64,000 nt of DNA from Pseudochelatococcus lubricantis (GTDB lineage: Bacteria > Pseudomonadota > Alphaproteobacteria > Rhizobiales > Beijerinckiaceae): contig NZ_JAASQI010000004.1 in the NCBI RefSeq assembly GCF_011762225.1, positions 248,001 to 312,000 of the forward strand, given 5' to 3'. The position numbers and the translations under genes were made by a program. Shown here piece after piece: positions 52,919 through 62,555 of this stretch; the stretch's first letter is position 1; every line of letters starts with the position of its first letter. The notes below the pieces were generated by a model, which saw nothing but the letters and a program-made list of their open reading frames with translations, was not told where the DNA came from and did not search any database.

Positions 52919-53635
52919 ATGAGTGACGAGCCTCATATCCTCGTCGTCGAGGACGATCCGGATATAAGCACGCTCATTGCCCGCTATCTGGACAAGAACG
53001 GCTTCAGGACATCGGTCGCCGCAAACGGTCGCGCCATGGACCGCATCCTTGCCGACGCCCGCATCGACCTCATCGTGCTCGATCTCATGCTGCCGGGCGA
53101 GGACGGGCTCAGCATCTGCCGCCGCCTGCGCGGCGGTTCCACGGTTCCGGTGCTGATGCTGACAGCGCGCGGCGACGAGATAGACCGCATCGTCGGGCTG
53201 GAGATGGGCGCCGACGACTATCTCGTCAAACCGTTCAACCCTCGCGAACTGATGGCACGCATCCGCGCCGTGCTGCGGCGCACGGCGCAGGACGGCGCGC
53301 TCGCCGGGAAGGACATGGCCATCTACACGTTCGATGGCTGGGTGGTGGACGCGCGCCAGCATCACCTCACCGATCCGAACGGCGCGCGGGTTGCGGTGAC
53401 CGGGGCGGAGTTCGACCTGCTGCTCGCGCTCTGCATGCGTCCGCAGCGCGTGCTGACGCGCGAGCAGTTGCTTGACCTGACGCGGGGACGGGAAGCCGGG
53501 CCGTTCGACCGCAGCGTCGATATCCTGATCAGCCGCCTGCGGCAGAAGCTGGAGCAGGACCCGCGCGACCCCCATTTCATCAAGACCGTGCGCAACAGCG
53601 GCTACATGTTCGCCGCCAGGGTGGAGCGGCAATGA
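52919..53635 (+). CDS. OmpR-family two-component response regulator
   Basis: A 238-residue response regulator. Receiver: acidic pair in VVEDDPDIS, phospho-acceptor Asp55 in VLDLMLPG, Thr/Ser in LMLTARG and Lys in YLVKPFNP. The C-terminal winged helix ends with DRSVDILISRLRQKLEQDP and VRNSGYMFAA. I use the ATG at 52919; earlier in-frame GTGs exist (52883, 52910), and AAGGAG is 12 bases upstream, so the start is not certain. Its stop overlaps the kinase ATG (ATGA). It should regulate the kinase-macAB operon and perhaps the divergent SGNH gene. Confidence 0.9.
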   Translation: MSDEPHILVVEDDPDISTLIARYLDKNGFRTSVAANGRAMDRILADARIDLIVLDLMLPGEDGLSICRRLRGGSTVPVLMLTARGDEIDRIVGLEMGADDYLVKPFNPRELMARIRAVLRRTAQDGALAGKDMAIYTFDGWVVDARQHHLTDPNGARVAVTGAEFDLLLALCMRPQRVLTREQLLDLTRGREAGPFDRSVDILISRLRQKLEQDPRDPHFIKTVRNSGYMFAARVERQ

Positions 53636-54969
53636 TTCCCGGTTTTGTGAAAGTTTTCCATCCGCGCCGCATCGCCGGGCAGATCGCGCTGCTGATCATT
53701 GCCTCGGTCATTCTGTCGCAGATCGTGATATCGGCGGCCTTCTTCCTTCTTGTGCCCGCGCCCGCCGAGCATGAGAACGAACGCCGGGAATGGGAACTCG
53801 TCACCATCGCCCGCCTGTTCGAGACCATTCCCGACGGCGCGGCGCGCATCGCCCTCACCGTCGCTGTGGCGCGGGAGTATCCTTGGCTCACTGTATCCAT
53901 GCAGTTGCCGCCGTGGGCGGCGGCCTCAGCTTCGCCGGACACGCCGCCTGCACGTGTCATCGCCCACCGCCTCGGCGCCGATGTCGCCGTCTTTCACCGT
54001 CCGGAGACGCCCGACGCGCCGGAACAAATCGCGCTGCGGCTGTCGAACGGCATCGTCCTGGCGGCCTCCGGCGTGCCGGAAGGGCCGTCGGCCCCGCCGG
54101 TCTCGATCCGTCTGCTGGTGATGCTGGGCTTCCTCATGCCGGTGCTCGTCTTGCTGACCGTCTGGGCGATCACGGCGGTGACGGCGCCGCTGCGCCGGTT
54201 CACGGAAGCGGCTGAGAGCTTCGACGTCAACAGGGAGCACCTGCCGCTGCCCGAACAGGGACCGGAAGAGCTTCAGCGTGCCGCGCGCGCATTCAACCGG
54301 ATGCGCGACCGCATCAAGGAACTGGTCGACGAGCGCACCCAGATGCTGCTCGCCGTCAGCCACGACCTGCGGACACCCATCACCCGCCTGCGGCTGCGGA
54401 CGGAGTTCATCGAGGATGCGGCCGCGCGCGCGCAGATGGAGCGCGATCTCGACCAGGTGAACGCCATGCTGCGTTCGGCGCTGTCGTTCATCCGTGACGA
54501 GCGGGCGGAGGCCGCGCTCTCCACCATCGATCTCGCCAGCATCGCGCAGACCGTCGCCGACGAATTCTCGGATCTCGGCCATCCTGTCACCTATGTGGGG
54601 CCGGACCATCTCGTCTGCCTCGGGCGGCTCGACGACATGCACCGCGTGCTGACGAACCTCGTCGACAACGCCGTGCGCTACGCCCGCCACGTCGTCGTCC
54701 GCTTGCGCTACGGCGAGGGCAACGGCATCGTGCTGACGGTGGAGGACGACGGGCCCGGCATCCCGGTGGCCCGCCGGGAAGCCGCGCTGAAGCCGTTCGG
54801 CCGAGTGGAAGAGGAGCGTCCCGTGCGCTCCGGCCAGGGGTTCGGGCTCGGCCTCGCCATCGCCCGCTCGCTCGCCCGCGCCCACGGCGGGCGGCTCTCG
54901 CTGCACGAAAACACGCCGCACGGACTGATCGCACGCATCGACTTGCCTGGAACGGGAGCACACGCATGA
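53632..54969 (+). CDS. Sensor histidine kinase
   Basis: A 445-residue membrane kinase. Two helices (about 16-42 and 160-180) flank a 115-residue periplasmic sensor domain. HAMP follows (TAPLRRFTEAAESFDV). The phospho-acceptor is His244 in AVSHDLRTPITRLRLR. The ATP-binding boxes are NLVDNAVRYA (N), VEDDGPGIP (G1) and GQGFGLGLAIARSLA (G2). It pairs with the preceding regulator, with overlapping start and stop. The signal is unknown; the macAB pump downstream suggests an envelope or peptide/antibiotic stress. Confidence 0.9.
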   Translation: MIPGFVKVFHPRRIAGQIALLIIASVILSQIVISAAFFLLVPAPAEHENERREWELVTIARLFETIPDGAARIALTVAVAREYPWLTVSMQLPPWAAASASPDTPPARVIAHRLGADVAVFHRPETPDAPEQIALRLSNGIVLAASGVPEGPSAPPVSIRLLVMLGFLMPVLVLLTVWAITAVTAPLRRFTEAAESFDVNREHLPLPEQGPEELQRAARAFNRMRDRIKELVDERTQMLLAVSHDLRTPITRLRLRTEFIEDAAARAQMERDLDQVNAMLRSALSFIRDERAEAALSTIDLASIAQTVADEFSDLGHPVTYVGPDHLVCLGRLDDMHRVLTNLVDNAVRYARHVVVRLRYGEGNGIVLTVEDDGPGIPVARREAALKPFGRVEEERPVRSGQGFGLGLAIARSLARAHGGRLSLHENTPHGLIARIDLPGTGAHA

Positions 54970-55012
54970 CCTTCTCCGCCACGTCCTTCCCCTCGTGGGA
55001 ACCGGGCCGTTC

Positions 55013-56251
55013 ATGAGTGCTGGAAACCGGGCGCGGACGATCACGAGAATCCTGCTCCTCCTGCTGACCGTCGCCGGCGCCGGCGCGGGATACTGGTTCT
55101 GGCAGAAAAACCGGACGGCCGCGCAATCCGCCAACGTGATGACCGCGCCCGTGACGCGCGGGGACATCGAGGTGACCGTACTCGCCACCGGCATCCTCAA
55201 GCCCGTGCGGCTGGTCGCGGTCGGCGCGCAGGTGTCCGGGCGGGTCACCACGCTGCATGTCGAACTCGGGCAGCAGGTGAAGGCGGGCGACCTGATCGCG
55301 GAAATCGATTCGGTCACGCAGGAAAACGCGCTACGCACCGCGCAGGCCGCGCTCGCGAACGTCCGCGCGCAGCGGACCGAGAAACAGGCGAGCCTCAAGC
55401 TCGCCGAGATCACGCTGGAGCGCCAGCGCCGGATGGCGGCACAGCGCGCCTCCTCGCAGGCGGATCTCGATACGGCGCAGGCCGACGTCGGCGTGATCCG
55501 CGCCCAGATCGAAGCCCTTGACGCCCAGATTATCGAGTCTGAAGTCGCCGTCGAGAACGCACGCGCCAACCTCGGCTACACCCGCATCACCGCGCCCATC
55601 GACGGAACGGTGCTGGCCGTCGTATCGCAGGAGGGGCAGACGGTGAATGCCGTCCAGTCCGCCCCGACCATCGTCGTTCTCGGGCAGCTCGACACAATGA
55701 CCGTGCGGGCGGAGATTTCCGAAGCCGATGTCGTCCGGGTCGCGCCGGGCCAGCCGGTCTACTTCACCATCCTCGGTGAGCCGGACCGGCGCTACGACGC
55801 CACCCTGCGGCGCATCGAGCCCGCCCCCGAATCCATCACCAGCGACAGCAGCCTTAGCACCTCGCTCAGCAGTGCGTCCTCGTCGTCCTCGACCGCCTCC
55901 ACGGCAATCTATTACAACGGCGTCTTCGACATCCCGAACCCGGACGGCCGGCTGCGCACCTACATGACGGCGGAGGTGCACATCGTGCTTGGGCGCGCGC
56001 AGGGCGCGCTCACCATTCCCGCGACGGCGCTCGGCGCCGCGGGCGGGGACGGCACTCATGGCGTGCAGGTGCTGGAGCCCTCCGGGCAGATCGCGACGCG
56101 GCAGGTGAAAATCGGCCTCAATAACAAGATTACGGCCGAGGTACTCTCCGGTCTTGAGGAGGGTGAGCGGATCGTGATGGGCACCTATTCGGCGACGGCC
56201 ACCAGCGCGACGCCCGCCCGGCGCGGCCCGCCCTCGCCAATGGGGTTCTGA
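55013..56251 (+). CDS. macA: MacA-type periplasmic adaptor (HlyD/RND membrane-fusion family)
   Basis: A 412-residue adaptor. One N-terminal helix ([20 protein letters not shown]) anchors it. The lipoyl half-motifs are [20 protein letters not shown] (first) and [20 protein letters not shown] (second), joined by a coiled coil of about 75 residues ([20 protein letters not shown] and on). A Ser/Thr-rich stretch [19 protein letters not shown] interrupts the beta-barrel domain, a low-complexity oddity. The ATG at 55013 is preferred over a GTG at 54995. It links MacB to an outer-membrane channel not coded here. Confidence 0.9.
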   Translation: MSAGNRARTITRILLLLLTVAGAGAGYWFWQKNRTAAQSANVMTAPVTRGDIEVTVLATGILKPVRLVAVGAQVSGRVTTLHVELGQQVKAGDLIAEIDSVTQENALRTAQAALANVRAQRTEKQASLKLAEITLERQRRMAAQRASSQADLDTAQADVGVIRAQIEALDAQIIESEVAVENARANLGYTRITAPIDGTVLAVVSQEGQTVNAVQSAPTIVVLGQLDTMTVRAEISEADVVRVAPGQPVYFTILGEPDRRYDATLRRIEPAPESITSDSSLSTSLSSASSSSSTASTAIYYNGVFDIPNPDGRLRTYMTAEVHIVLGRAQGALTIPATALGAAGGDGTHGVQVLEPSGQIATRQVKIGLNNKITAEVLSGLEEGERIVMGTYSATATSATPARRGPPSPMGF

Positions 56252-56255
56252 CGCG

Positions 56256-58265
56256 ATGAGCACGCAACGGCCCGGCAGCGCGGGAGCGGACGGCGCGCCG
56301 CTCATCGTCCTCGAAAAACTGCGCCGCGAGTTTCCGGCCGGTGACGGCACGCTCGTCGTGCTGAAGGATATCGACCTGACGATCCGCGCCGGAGAGATGG
56401 TGGCCATCGTCGGCGCTTCCGGCTCGGGCAAATCGACGCTGATGAACATCCTCGGCTGCCTCGACAGGCCGACCGCAGGCCATTACCGGATCGACGGGCG
56501 GGAGACGTCCGAACTCGACAGCGATGCGCTCGCCGCCCTGCGGCGCGAGCATTTCGGCTTCATCTTCCAGCGCTACCACCTGCTGCCGGAGCTGACGGCG
56601 GTGGGCAATGTCGAAATCCCGGCCATCTACGCGGGCCTGTCACCGGCGGAGCGCGGGAAGCACGCGGCGCAACTGCTCGGCCGCCTCGGCATGGCCGACC
56701 GCCTGAACCATCGGCCGGGGCAGCTGTCAGGCGGACAGCAGCAGCGTGTGTCCATCGCCCGCGCGCTCATGAACGGCGCCAACGTCATTCTGGCGGACGA
56801 ACCGACGGGCGCGCTCGACCGGCGCAGCGGCGAGGAAGTGCTCGGCATCCTGCAGGAGCTGAACGCCACCGGCAAGACGGTCATCATCGTCACCCACGAC
56901 ATGACGGTGGCCGCGCGCGCGCAACGGATCATCGAGATCAGCGACGGCGCCATCGTCGCCGACAGGCAGACGCAGCCTGAGGTCACTCCGGACACGGACG
57001 CGCGCCCGGCGCCTGCCGCCCCGCCGGAGGACGGCGCCCGACCGCGGCGGCCATGGCGGGCGGGTGCGGACCGGTTCCGCGAGGCGTTCCGCATGGCCTT
57101 CCTGTCGATGCGGGCACACCGGCTGCGCACCTTCCTCACCATGCTCGGCATCATCATCGGTATCGCGTCCGTCGTCTGCGTGGTGGCGCTCGGCACGGGG
57201 TCGCAGCAGCAGGTGCTCGCCAACATCAGCAGCCTCGGCACCAACACGCTGGAGATTTTCGCGGGCAGGGATTTCGGCGACACGCGCTCAGGCAAGATCA
57301 CGACGCTCGTCGTCGCGGATGCCCATGCGCTGGCCGCGCAGCCCTACGTCGCCGCCGTTACGCCGACGGTGTCGACGAATGACCTGCTGCAGTTCGGCGC
57401 GGTTTCCATCAACGCGATGGTCAACGGCGTCGGCGAGCAATACTTCGACGCCCGCGGCGTGAAGCTGGCGGAGGGGCAGTTCTTCGACACCGCCGGCGTG
57501 CGCCAGATGGCGCAGGACGCTGTGATCGACGAAAACACCCGCAAGGCCCTGTTCGCGAACTTCCCCGGCAGCCCGGTGGGGCAGGTCATCCTTGTCGGCA
57601 AGATGCCGGCGCGCATCGTCGGCGTCACGCTGCCGCAGCAGAGCGGCTTCGGCTCCAGCCAGAACCCGTCCGTTTATCTGCCCTACACCACCGTGCAGAC
57701 GCGGCTCCTGGGGAACACGACGCTGCGCAGCATCACGGTGCGCGTCAGCGACGACGTGTCGACCGCCGTGGCCGAGCAGGCGGCGACGGCCTTTCTCACC
57801 GCCCGCCACGGCACCCGGGACTTCTTCATCCTCAACACGGACGACATCCGCCAGACGATCACCAGCACCACGGAAACGCTGACCCTGCTGATCGCCGCCA
57901 TCGCGCTGATCTCGCTTCTCGTCGGCGGCATCGGCGTGATGAACATCATGCTGGTCACGGTTTCCGAACGGGTGGGCGAGATCGGCGTGCGCATGGCGGT
58001 CGGCGCGCGCCAGAGCGATATCATGCAGCAGTTCCTCATCGAGGCTATCGTCGTCTGCTTCATCGGCGGTCTGGGTGGCATCGGCCTCGCGCTGAGCTTC
58101 GGAGTCGTGTTCGATCTCCTCGGTTCGAGCTTCAGCCTCATCTACTCGCCGACGGCGATTGCCGCCTCGCTGCTGTGCTCGACCGCGATCGGCGTCGCCT
58201 TCGGCTTCCTGCCCGCCCGCAGCGCCGCCCGGCTCGACCCGGTCGTTGCGCTCTCGCGGAACTGA
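56256..58265 (+). CDS. macB: MacB-type ABC transporter, fused ATPase and permease
   Basis: A 669-residue fusion starting four bases after macA. ATPase: Walker [11 protein letters not shown]-loop [20 protein letters not shown] (outline), signature [15 protein letters not shown], Walker [14 protein letters not shown]-loop VTHD. After a Pro/Ala-rich linker (about 240-265), four membrane helices and the large periplasmic MacB_PCD domain follow ([20 protein letters not shown]; ends with [20 protein letters not shown]). It powers export of macrolides, lipids or peptides with MacA. Confidence 0.93.
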   Translation: MSTQRPGSAGADGAPLIVLEKLRREFPAGDGTLVVLKDIDLTIRAGEMVAIVGASGSGKSTLMNILGCLDRPTAGHYRIDGRETSELDSDALAALRREHFGFIFQRYHLLPELTAVGNVEIPAIYAGLSPAERGKHAAQLLGRLGMADRLNHRPGQLSGGQQQRVSIARALMNGANVILADEPTGALDRRSGEEVLGILQELNATGKTVIIVTHDMTVAARAQRIIEISDGAIVADRQTQPEVTPDTDARPAPAAPPEDGARPRRPWRAGADRFREAFRMAFLSMRAHRLRTFLTMLGIIIGIASVVCVVALGTGSQQQVLANISSLGTNTLEIFAGRDFGDTRSGKITTLVVADAHALAAQPYVAAVTPTVSTNDLLQFGAVSINAMVNGVGEQYFDARGVKLAEGQFFDTAGVRQMAQDAVIDENTRKALFANFPGSPVGQVILVGKMPARIVGVTLPQQSGFGSSQNPSVYLPYTTVQTRLLGNTTLRSITVRVSDDVSTAVAEQAATAFLTARHGTRDFFILNTDDIRQTITSTTETLTLLIAAIALISLLVGGIGVMNIMLVTVSERVGEIGVRMAVGARQSDIMQQFLIEAIVVCFIGGLGGIGLALSFGVVFDLLGSSFSLIYSPTAIAASLLCSTAIGVAFGFLPARSAARLDPVVALSRN

Positions 58266-58287
58266 AGCCGCCCGCCCAAAAGGCGCA

Positions 58288-59958
58288 TCAGGGCGGCGAA
58301 ACGGGCGGATCGACGAAGACGCGCAGCTGCTTCGCGCGCCCGCGAACCTGGATGACATCGGCGGGAAGGCCGTCGGTGTCGACCTGTGCCATGCGCATGA
58401 CGGGCTCGGACACGACAAGCGTGGCGTTGCGCTCCTTGGCGACGGATTCCAGCCGGCTCGCGACGTTCACGGTGTCGCCGACGGCGGTAAGGCTGCGCGC
58501 GCGGCCATAGCCCATGACGCCGATGACGGCCGGTCCGGCATGGATGCCGATGGCGACGCGCAACGGCGCGGGAAATTCGAGGCCGAGTTCACGATGCAGC
58601 CGCTCGATGTCCTCCGCGATCTTGCGTGCCGCCCGCAAGGCGGCGCGGCAGCCGTCGCGCGGCGTGCTGTCGATGCCGAACAGCGCCATCGCCCCGTCGC
58701 CGATGAACTTGTCGATGCGCCCGCCGCTCTCCTCGACCGCCTGCCCGACGAGGGCAAAATAGCGGTTGAGGAGGAACACCGTGTCGTAAGGCAGGCGCTT
58801 CTCGGTCATGCCCGTGAAGTTGCGCATGTCGCAGAACATCACCGCGATCTCCTGCTCCCGCCCCGGCGACATCTCGCGGACGTCCAGCAGCCGGCTGCGC
58901 TTGCGGTGCGGCACGAGGACGGGCGCTACGCTGATGTCGTGCGCGGGCCGCAGCTGGCAGGCGAGGCGAACGCCGGGCGGCGCGCCGACCCGCTCCAGCG
59001 TCGCCTTTTCCAGCTCGTCCGGCGGCGGCAGTGCGGCCGGATCGCCCAGCACCTCCACCCGGCAGGTGGAGCAGCGGCCCTTGCCGCCGCAGACGGCATA
59101 GTGGGGAATGCGGCCGACACGGCTCGCCTCCAGCACGGTGAAGCCGCGCGGCACCCTGACATTGCGGTTGCCCGGATAGTGGACCACGATGGTCGCGCCG
59201 CGCTCCCGCCATTGGCGCAGGCCACGCAGCCCGAACGTGCCGGCGAGGAGGCCGCCGAACGCGCCGTAGAGCGTCAACCGCGCCAGCTGCAGGCCCGCGT
59301 CCGCAGACGCCAGCACCTCCGGTTCGGGCAGCGGCGACACGGGGGCCGGCGCCCGCGCGAGGAGGCGCCCGGTTTCCGAAAAGCCGAGCAGCGCCAGCAC
59401 CGGCAACAGCGTCGCTCCCATGAGCAGCGAGGGCGACGCATCCCGATACCAGTCGCGGTAGCGCAGCCAGAAATGCAGGCCGATGCAGCCGTGAGCCCAT
59501 GCCACGACGAGCGCCACCGTCTGGCGCACGCCCGACACCGGCGTGGTCACCCACAGCGAGCGGATCACCGATTCATAGGTGATCCTTTCGCCATGCAAGG
59601 CGTGGGCGACGCGCGTGGCGACCACGTGATCGATCAGGAACAGCGGGATGAGCAGGCCGAGCACGAGCTGAAAGGCTTCCTCCGGCTGCATGCGCAGGCT
59701 GCAGCGCCGGTAAAGCGCATGGAGCACCAGCCCGATGTGGGTCAGCACCGCGCCGTAGAGCAGCACACCGCCGGCCGCCGAACCCCAGAACGCCGCGAAC
59801 CATCGCAGCCCCGACTCGGCCACGGGCAGCGATATCAGGTTCAGCGAATGGTTGAGAAGGTGCGTCGTCATGAAGACGAACATGACAAGCCCGGTCGCGA
59901 TCCGGAGCTTGCGCAAGGTCAGGTGAGACGGCAGCACCGGGGAGGAGGACATCGTCAT
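58288..59958 (-). CDS. Membrane-anchored redox-type adenylate cyclase: haem-like 6TM domain + 2Fe-2S ferredoxin + class III cyclase
   Basis: A 556-residue three-part protein. Residues 15-215 form five or six helices with paired His (33/37, 74/80, 111/119, 156/162), like the diheme-b anchor of succinate dehydrogenase. Residues 255-345 are a 2Fe-2S ferredoxin domain with Cys290, 296, 299 and 334 in the pattern CGGKGRCSTC...C. Residues 365-540 are a class III cyclase with metal Asp377 and Asp421, Lys417, Asn498 and Arg502 present. So it is probably active and gated by quinone or redox state, as known for CyaC of Sinorhizobium meliloti. No nearby regulator. It converges on macB. Confidence 0.88.
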   Translation of the reverse strand: MTMSSSPVLPSHLTLRKLRIATGLVMFVFMTTHLLNHSLNLISLPVAESGLRWFAAFWGSAAGGVLLYGAVLTHIGLVLHALYRRCSLRMQPEEAFQLVLGLLIPLFLIDHVVATRVAHALHGERITYESVIRSLWVTTPVSGVRQTVALVVAWAHGCIGLHFWLRYRDWYRDASPSLLMGATLLPVLALLGFSETGRLLARAPAPVSPLPEPEVLASADAGLQLARLTLYGAFGGLLAGTFGLRGLRQWRERGATIVVHYPGNRNVRVPRGFTVLEASRVGRIPHYAVCGGKGRCSTCRVEVLGDPAALPPPDELEKATLERVGAPPGVRLACQLRPAHDISVAPVLVPHRKRSRLLDVREMSPGREQEIAVMFCDMRNFTGMTEKRLPYDTVFLLNRYFALVGQAVEESGGRIDKFIGDGAMALFGIDSTPRDGCRAALRAARKIAEDIERLHRELGLEFPAPLRVAIGIHAGPAVIGVMGYGRARSLTAVGDTVNVASRLESVAKERNATLVVSEPVMRMAQVDTDGLPADVIQVRGRAKQLRVFVDPPVSPP

Positions 59959-60064
59959 AGGACGTCACCGGCGTGCCGCGCCGCCGGCGGCCGCACGGGA
60001 ATGCACCGGGACGCGCTTCGCCGGACCGGGACCGTTGGCCGGATCAGGAGGATTGCGGGCCGGG

Positions 60065-61045
60065 TCATGCCGCGCCGGACAGCAGCCGCACCCGCGTTCC
60101 CCAGGGGTCGAGCGCCTCCACGCCGTTTTCCACTGGCGTCACGGCCAGACCGCCAGCGGCGAGGCGCGCCGACTGTGCTTCGACAATCGCGGCCTCCCGT
60201 ACGCGCAGGGAAAACCAGTCGAGCCCGGTGCTGCGCGGATCGCGCCTGCCGGCGCCCGCGCTGTTCCAGACATTGAGCGCCACGTGGTGGTGATAGCCGC
60301 CCGAGGACAGGAAGGCCGCATCACGCCGGTCGCCCCGCGTGGACGCGAGGCCGAGCGCCCTTTCGTAAAACCCGCGCCCGGCGGGAATGTCGCCGACGCG
60401 CAGGTGGATGTGGCCGATGCGCAGGCCGGCGGGCGCGCCGCGGTAGGTGTCCCGTTCCGTCGTCGTCAGGTCGAGGATGGCGTCCATGTCGAGCTGATGC
60501 GTGCCCATGGTGACGACGCCGTCCTTCCACTCCCAGCGGTCGGCGGGACGATCGGCATAGATTTCGAGCCCGTTGCCTTCGGGATCGTCCAGATAGACGG
60601 CTTCGCTGACATTGTGGTCGGCGAAGCCGGACAGCGGCACGCGGGTGTAAGCCGCGTGCACCAGCCATTGCGCCAGATCGCGGCGCTCCGGCATCAGGAA
60701 GGCGATATGAAAAAGCCCCGCCTGCGTCGGCGGCTCGAACGACGCATCCGGTGCATCGATGAGCGTCAGCAGGGGAATGCCGTCGACGCCCAGCACCGAC
60801 CGGCCGTCCGCCTCCGCCAGCAGCGACAGGCCGATGGCATCGCGGTAGAAGGCCGTCATCGTATCGCGCCGGAGCACCCGCAACGCCGCCGCGCCAATGC
60901 TGACAGGCGTGCCGTTCGCGAAGCCCGGCCCTGCGGAAGCGGTGGAGCTTCCACCCTCCGCCCGCACGGCGCCGGCCATTGCCGCCGACAGCGATGCGGC
61001 GCCAGCCAAGCCGAGAAGCGCCCTGCGCGTGGCGACGATGCTCAT
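60065..61045 (-). CDS. Exported VOC-family (glyoxalase/extradiol dioxygenase) protein with Tat-type signal
   Basis: A 326-residue protein. MSIVATRRALLGLAGAASLS is a twin-arginine-type signal, cut near VRA. Two vicinal-oxygen-chelate repeats follow: the first with GLFHIAFLMPE and DPEGNGLEIYAD, the second with IGHIHLRVGDIPAGR and GGYHHHVALNVW. His and Glu of both are likely metal ligands. Catechol 2,3-dioxygenase-like enzymes share this layout. GGAGG lies nine bases upstream of 61045. Tat export would suit a pre-folded metal enzyme. The role is unknown; the quinone reductase gene is upstream on the same strand. Confidence 0.8.
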   Translation of the reverse strand: MSIVATRRALLGLAGAASLSAAMAGAVRAEGGSSTASAGPGFANGTPVSIGAAALRVLRRDTMTAFYRDAIGLSLLAEADGRSVLGVDGIPLLTLIDAPDASFEPPTQAGLFHIAFLMPERRDLAQWLVHAAYTRVPLSGFADHNVSEAVYLDDPEGNGLEIYADRPADRWEWKDGVVTMGTHQLDMDAILDLTTTERDTYRGAPAGLRIGHIHLRVGDIPAGRGFYERALGLASTRGDRRDAAFLSSGGYHHHVALNVWNSAGAGRRDPRSTGLDWFSLRVREAAIVEAQSARLAAGGLAVTPVENGVEALDPWGTRVRLLSGAA

Positions 61046-61179
61046 GGGACCATGCCTCCGTTGCGTCCGTTCCGCACCGACCGATAGCTTGGCCGCGCCC
61101 CCCGGACATCTCACAACCGTGTGACGATGCCGGCCCCGCCGGAACGGCCGGGACCGGCATCGCGATGTTTCGCGCGGTA

Positions 61180-62031
61180 CTACGCCTTCAGGGCCGCCGC
61201 GACAGCATCCGCGAGCGGCGTCGTCGGACGGCCGATCAGCGTCGAGAGCTGATGGCCGTCGTCGAACAGCCCGTCCTGGGAGGCGCCGACGTCGAAGAGC
61301 GCGATGGCTTCCGCGAGGCCTTCCGGCAGGCCGACGCCCTTGAGAACGGCGGCATATTCCGCTTGCGGCAGGTTCCTGTAGGGAATGTCCTTGCCGGTCT
61401 GCTTCGAGATTTCGGCGGCGAGGCCGGCGAGCGTGTAGGCGTCGTCGCCGGCGAGTTCATAGACCTTGCCGGCATGGCCCTCACCCGCGAGAACGACGGC
61501 CGCGGCCTCGGCGTAGTCGGCGCGCGTCGCCGACGATATCCGGCCCTCGCCCGCGCTGCCGGCGAAGACGCCCGCCTGCACCGCGCCGGGCACAGAGCCG
61601 GTGTAGTTTTCGGTGTACCAGCCGTTGCGCAGGATCACGTGGGGAATGCCCGACGCCTTCAGCGCCGCCTCGGTCGCGACATGCTCCTCCGCCAGCACGG
61701 TCAGGGGCGAGGTGTCGGCATGCAGCAGGCTGGTGTAGACGATCTCCTTCACGCCCGCCTTCTTCGCCGCATCGATGACGTTGCGGTGCTGCACGGCACG
61801 CTGGCCGATAGCGTTCGAGGAAACGAGCAGAAGCCTGTCGACGCCCGCGAGCGCCTTCTCCAGGGTTTCGGGCTTCTCGTAGTCCGCCGCGCGGGCTTCG
61901 ACGCCGAGATCGGCGGCCCTGGCGGGATCGCGCACGAGCGCGACGATATCGGAAGGGGCGACCTTCTCCTTCAGCTTCGCGATGACGAGGCGGCCGAGAT
62001 GGCCGGTTGCTCCGGTAACGGCGATAGTCAT
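61180..62031 (-). CDS. NmrA-like SDR-family NAD(P)H:quinone oxidoreductase (QorB-like)
   Basis: A 283-residue atypical short-chain dehydrogenase starting MTIAVTGATGHLGRLVIAKL, the NADP-binding TGATGHLG loop. It also has DRLLLVSSNAIGQRAVQHRN, IVYTSLLHAD and HVILRNGWYTENY, all typical of QorB/YtfG. AAGGAG seven bases upstream gives a strong start. It reduces quinones, probably in defence against quinone or electrophile stress. It is divergent from an HxlR regulator gene across 87 bases, a pairing known in other bacteria. Confidence 0.9.
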   Translation of the reverse strand: MTIAVTGATGHLGRLVIAKLKEKVAPSDIVALVRDPARAADLGVEARAADYEKPETLEKALAGVDRLLLVSSNAIGQRAVQHRNVIDAAKKAGVKEIVYTSLLHADTSPLTVLAEEHVATEAALKASGIPHVILRNGWYTENYTGSVPGAVQAGVFAGSAGEGRISSATRADYAEAAAVVLAGEGHAGKVYELAGDDAYTLAGLAAEISKQTGKDIPYRNLPQAEYAAVLKGVGLPEGLAEAIALFDVGASQDGLFDDGHQLSTLIGRPTTPLADAVAAALKA

Positions 62032-62084
62032 GGGCGAACTCCTTGTTGCGTTGGGTAATCCATGTCATATACCGCCTTCGGTGA

Positions 62085-62108
62085 CTTTTCGTAAGTACGC
62101 ACAAAAAG
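62085..62108. promoter_or_regulatory. Imperfect 24-bp palindrome, candidate HxlR operator
   Basis: CTTTTCGTAA-GTAC-GCACAAAAAG is symmetrical at seven of ten positions on each arm. It lies 10 bases before the HxlR-family ATG and within the shared promoter region with qorB. HxlR/YodB/QorR-type dimers bind such dyads around GTAC. Confidence 0.45.
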
Positions 62109-62118
62109 GTTAGCTTGA

Positions 62119-62538
62119 ATGTCTTCCGCTGCCAATCGTCTCACCCCCGCGCCGCAACGGCCGCTGTCGCTGTCCGAGAAGCTCGGGCGCGGCGATCTGA
62201 TGGCGGCGGCCTGTCCCTCGCGGGAGGTGCTCCGGCATCTCACCAGCCGCTGGGGCGTGCTGGTCCTGATCGCGCTGCGGTCGGGCACGCTGCGCTTCGG
62301 CGATCTCCGCCGCCGGATCGGCGGCGTCAGCGAGCGCATGCTGGCGCAGACGCTGCAATGGCTGGAAAACGATGGCATGGTCGAACGCAAGGCCTACAAG
62401 ATCGTGCCGCCGCATGTGGAATACACCCTCACGCCGCTCGGCGAGGAAGCGGCGGAGAAGGTCCGCGATCTGGCGGACTGGATCGAGACCAGCCTGCCGC
62501 GCATCTCGCGGCATTGGGGCGCGGACCGGGACGTCTGA
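62119..62538 (+). CDS. HxlR-family winged-helix transcriptional regulator
   Basis: A 139-residue MarR/DUF24-type regulator: LTSRWGVLVLIALRSGTLRFGDLRRRIGGVSERMLAQTLQ is the winged helix (diagnostic first half LTSRWGVLVLIALRSGTLRF). A Cys at residue 32 (AAACPSREVL), just ahead of the DNA-binding domain, matches the redox-sensing Cys of YodB/QorR types. So it likely represses the divergent quinone reductase gene until the thiol is oxidised or modified. Confidence 0.9.
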   Translation: MSSAANRLTPAPQRPLSLSEKLGRGDLMAAACPSREVLRHLTSRWGVLVLIALRSGTLRFGDLRRRIGGVSERMLAQTLQWLENDGMVERKAYKIVPPHVEYTLTPLGEEAAEKVRDLADWIETSLPRISRHWGADRDV

Positions 62539-62555
62539 ACGGCACGCCAAGCCGG

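Noticed and set aside
58266-58287. Bidirectional terminator between macB and the cyclase gene
   Set aside because: CCGCCCG and CGGGCGG arms exist but are separated by a long loop that runs into the cyclase gene end; too weak to annotate.
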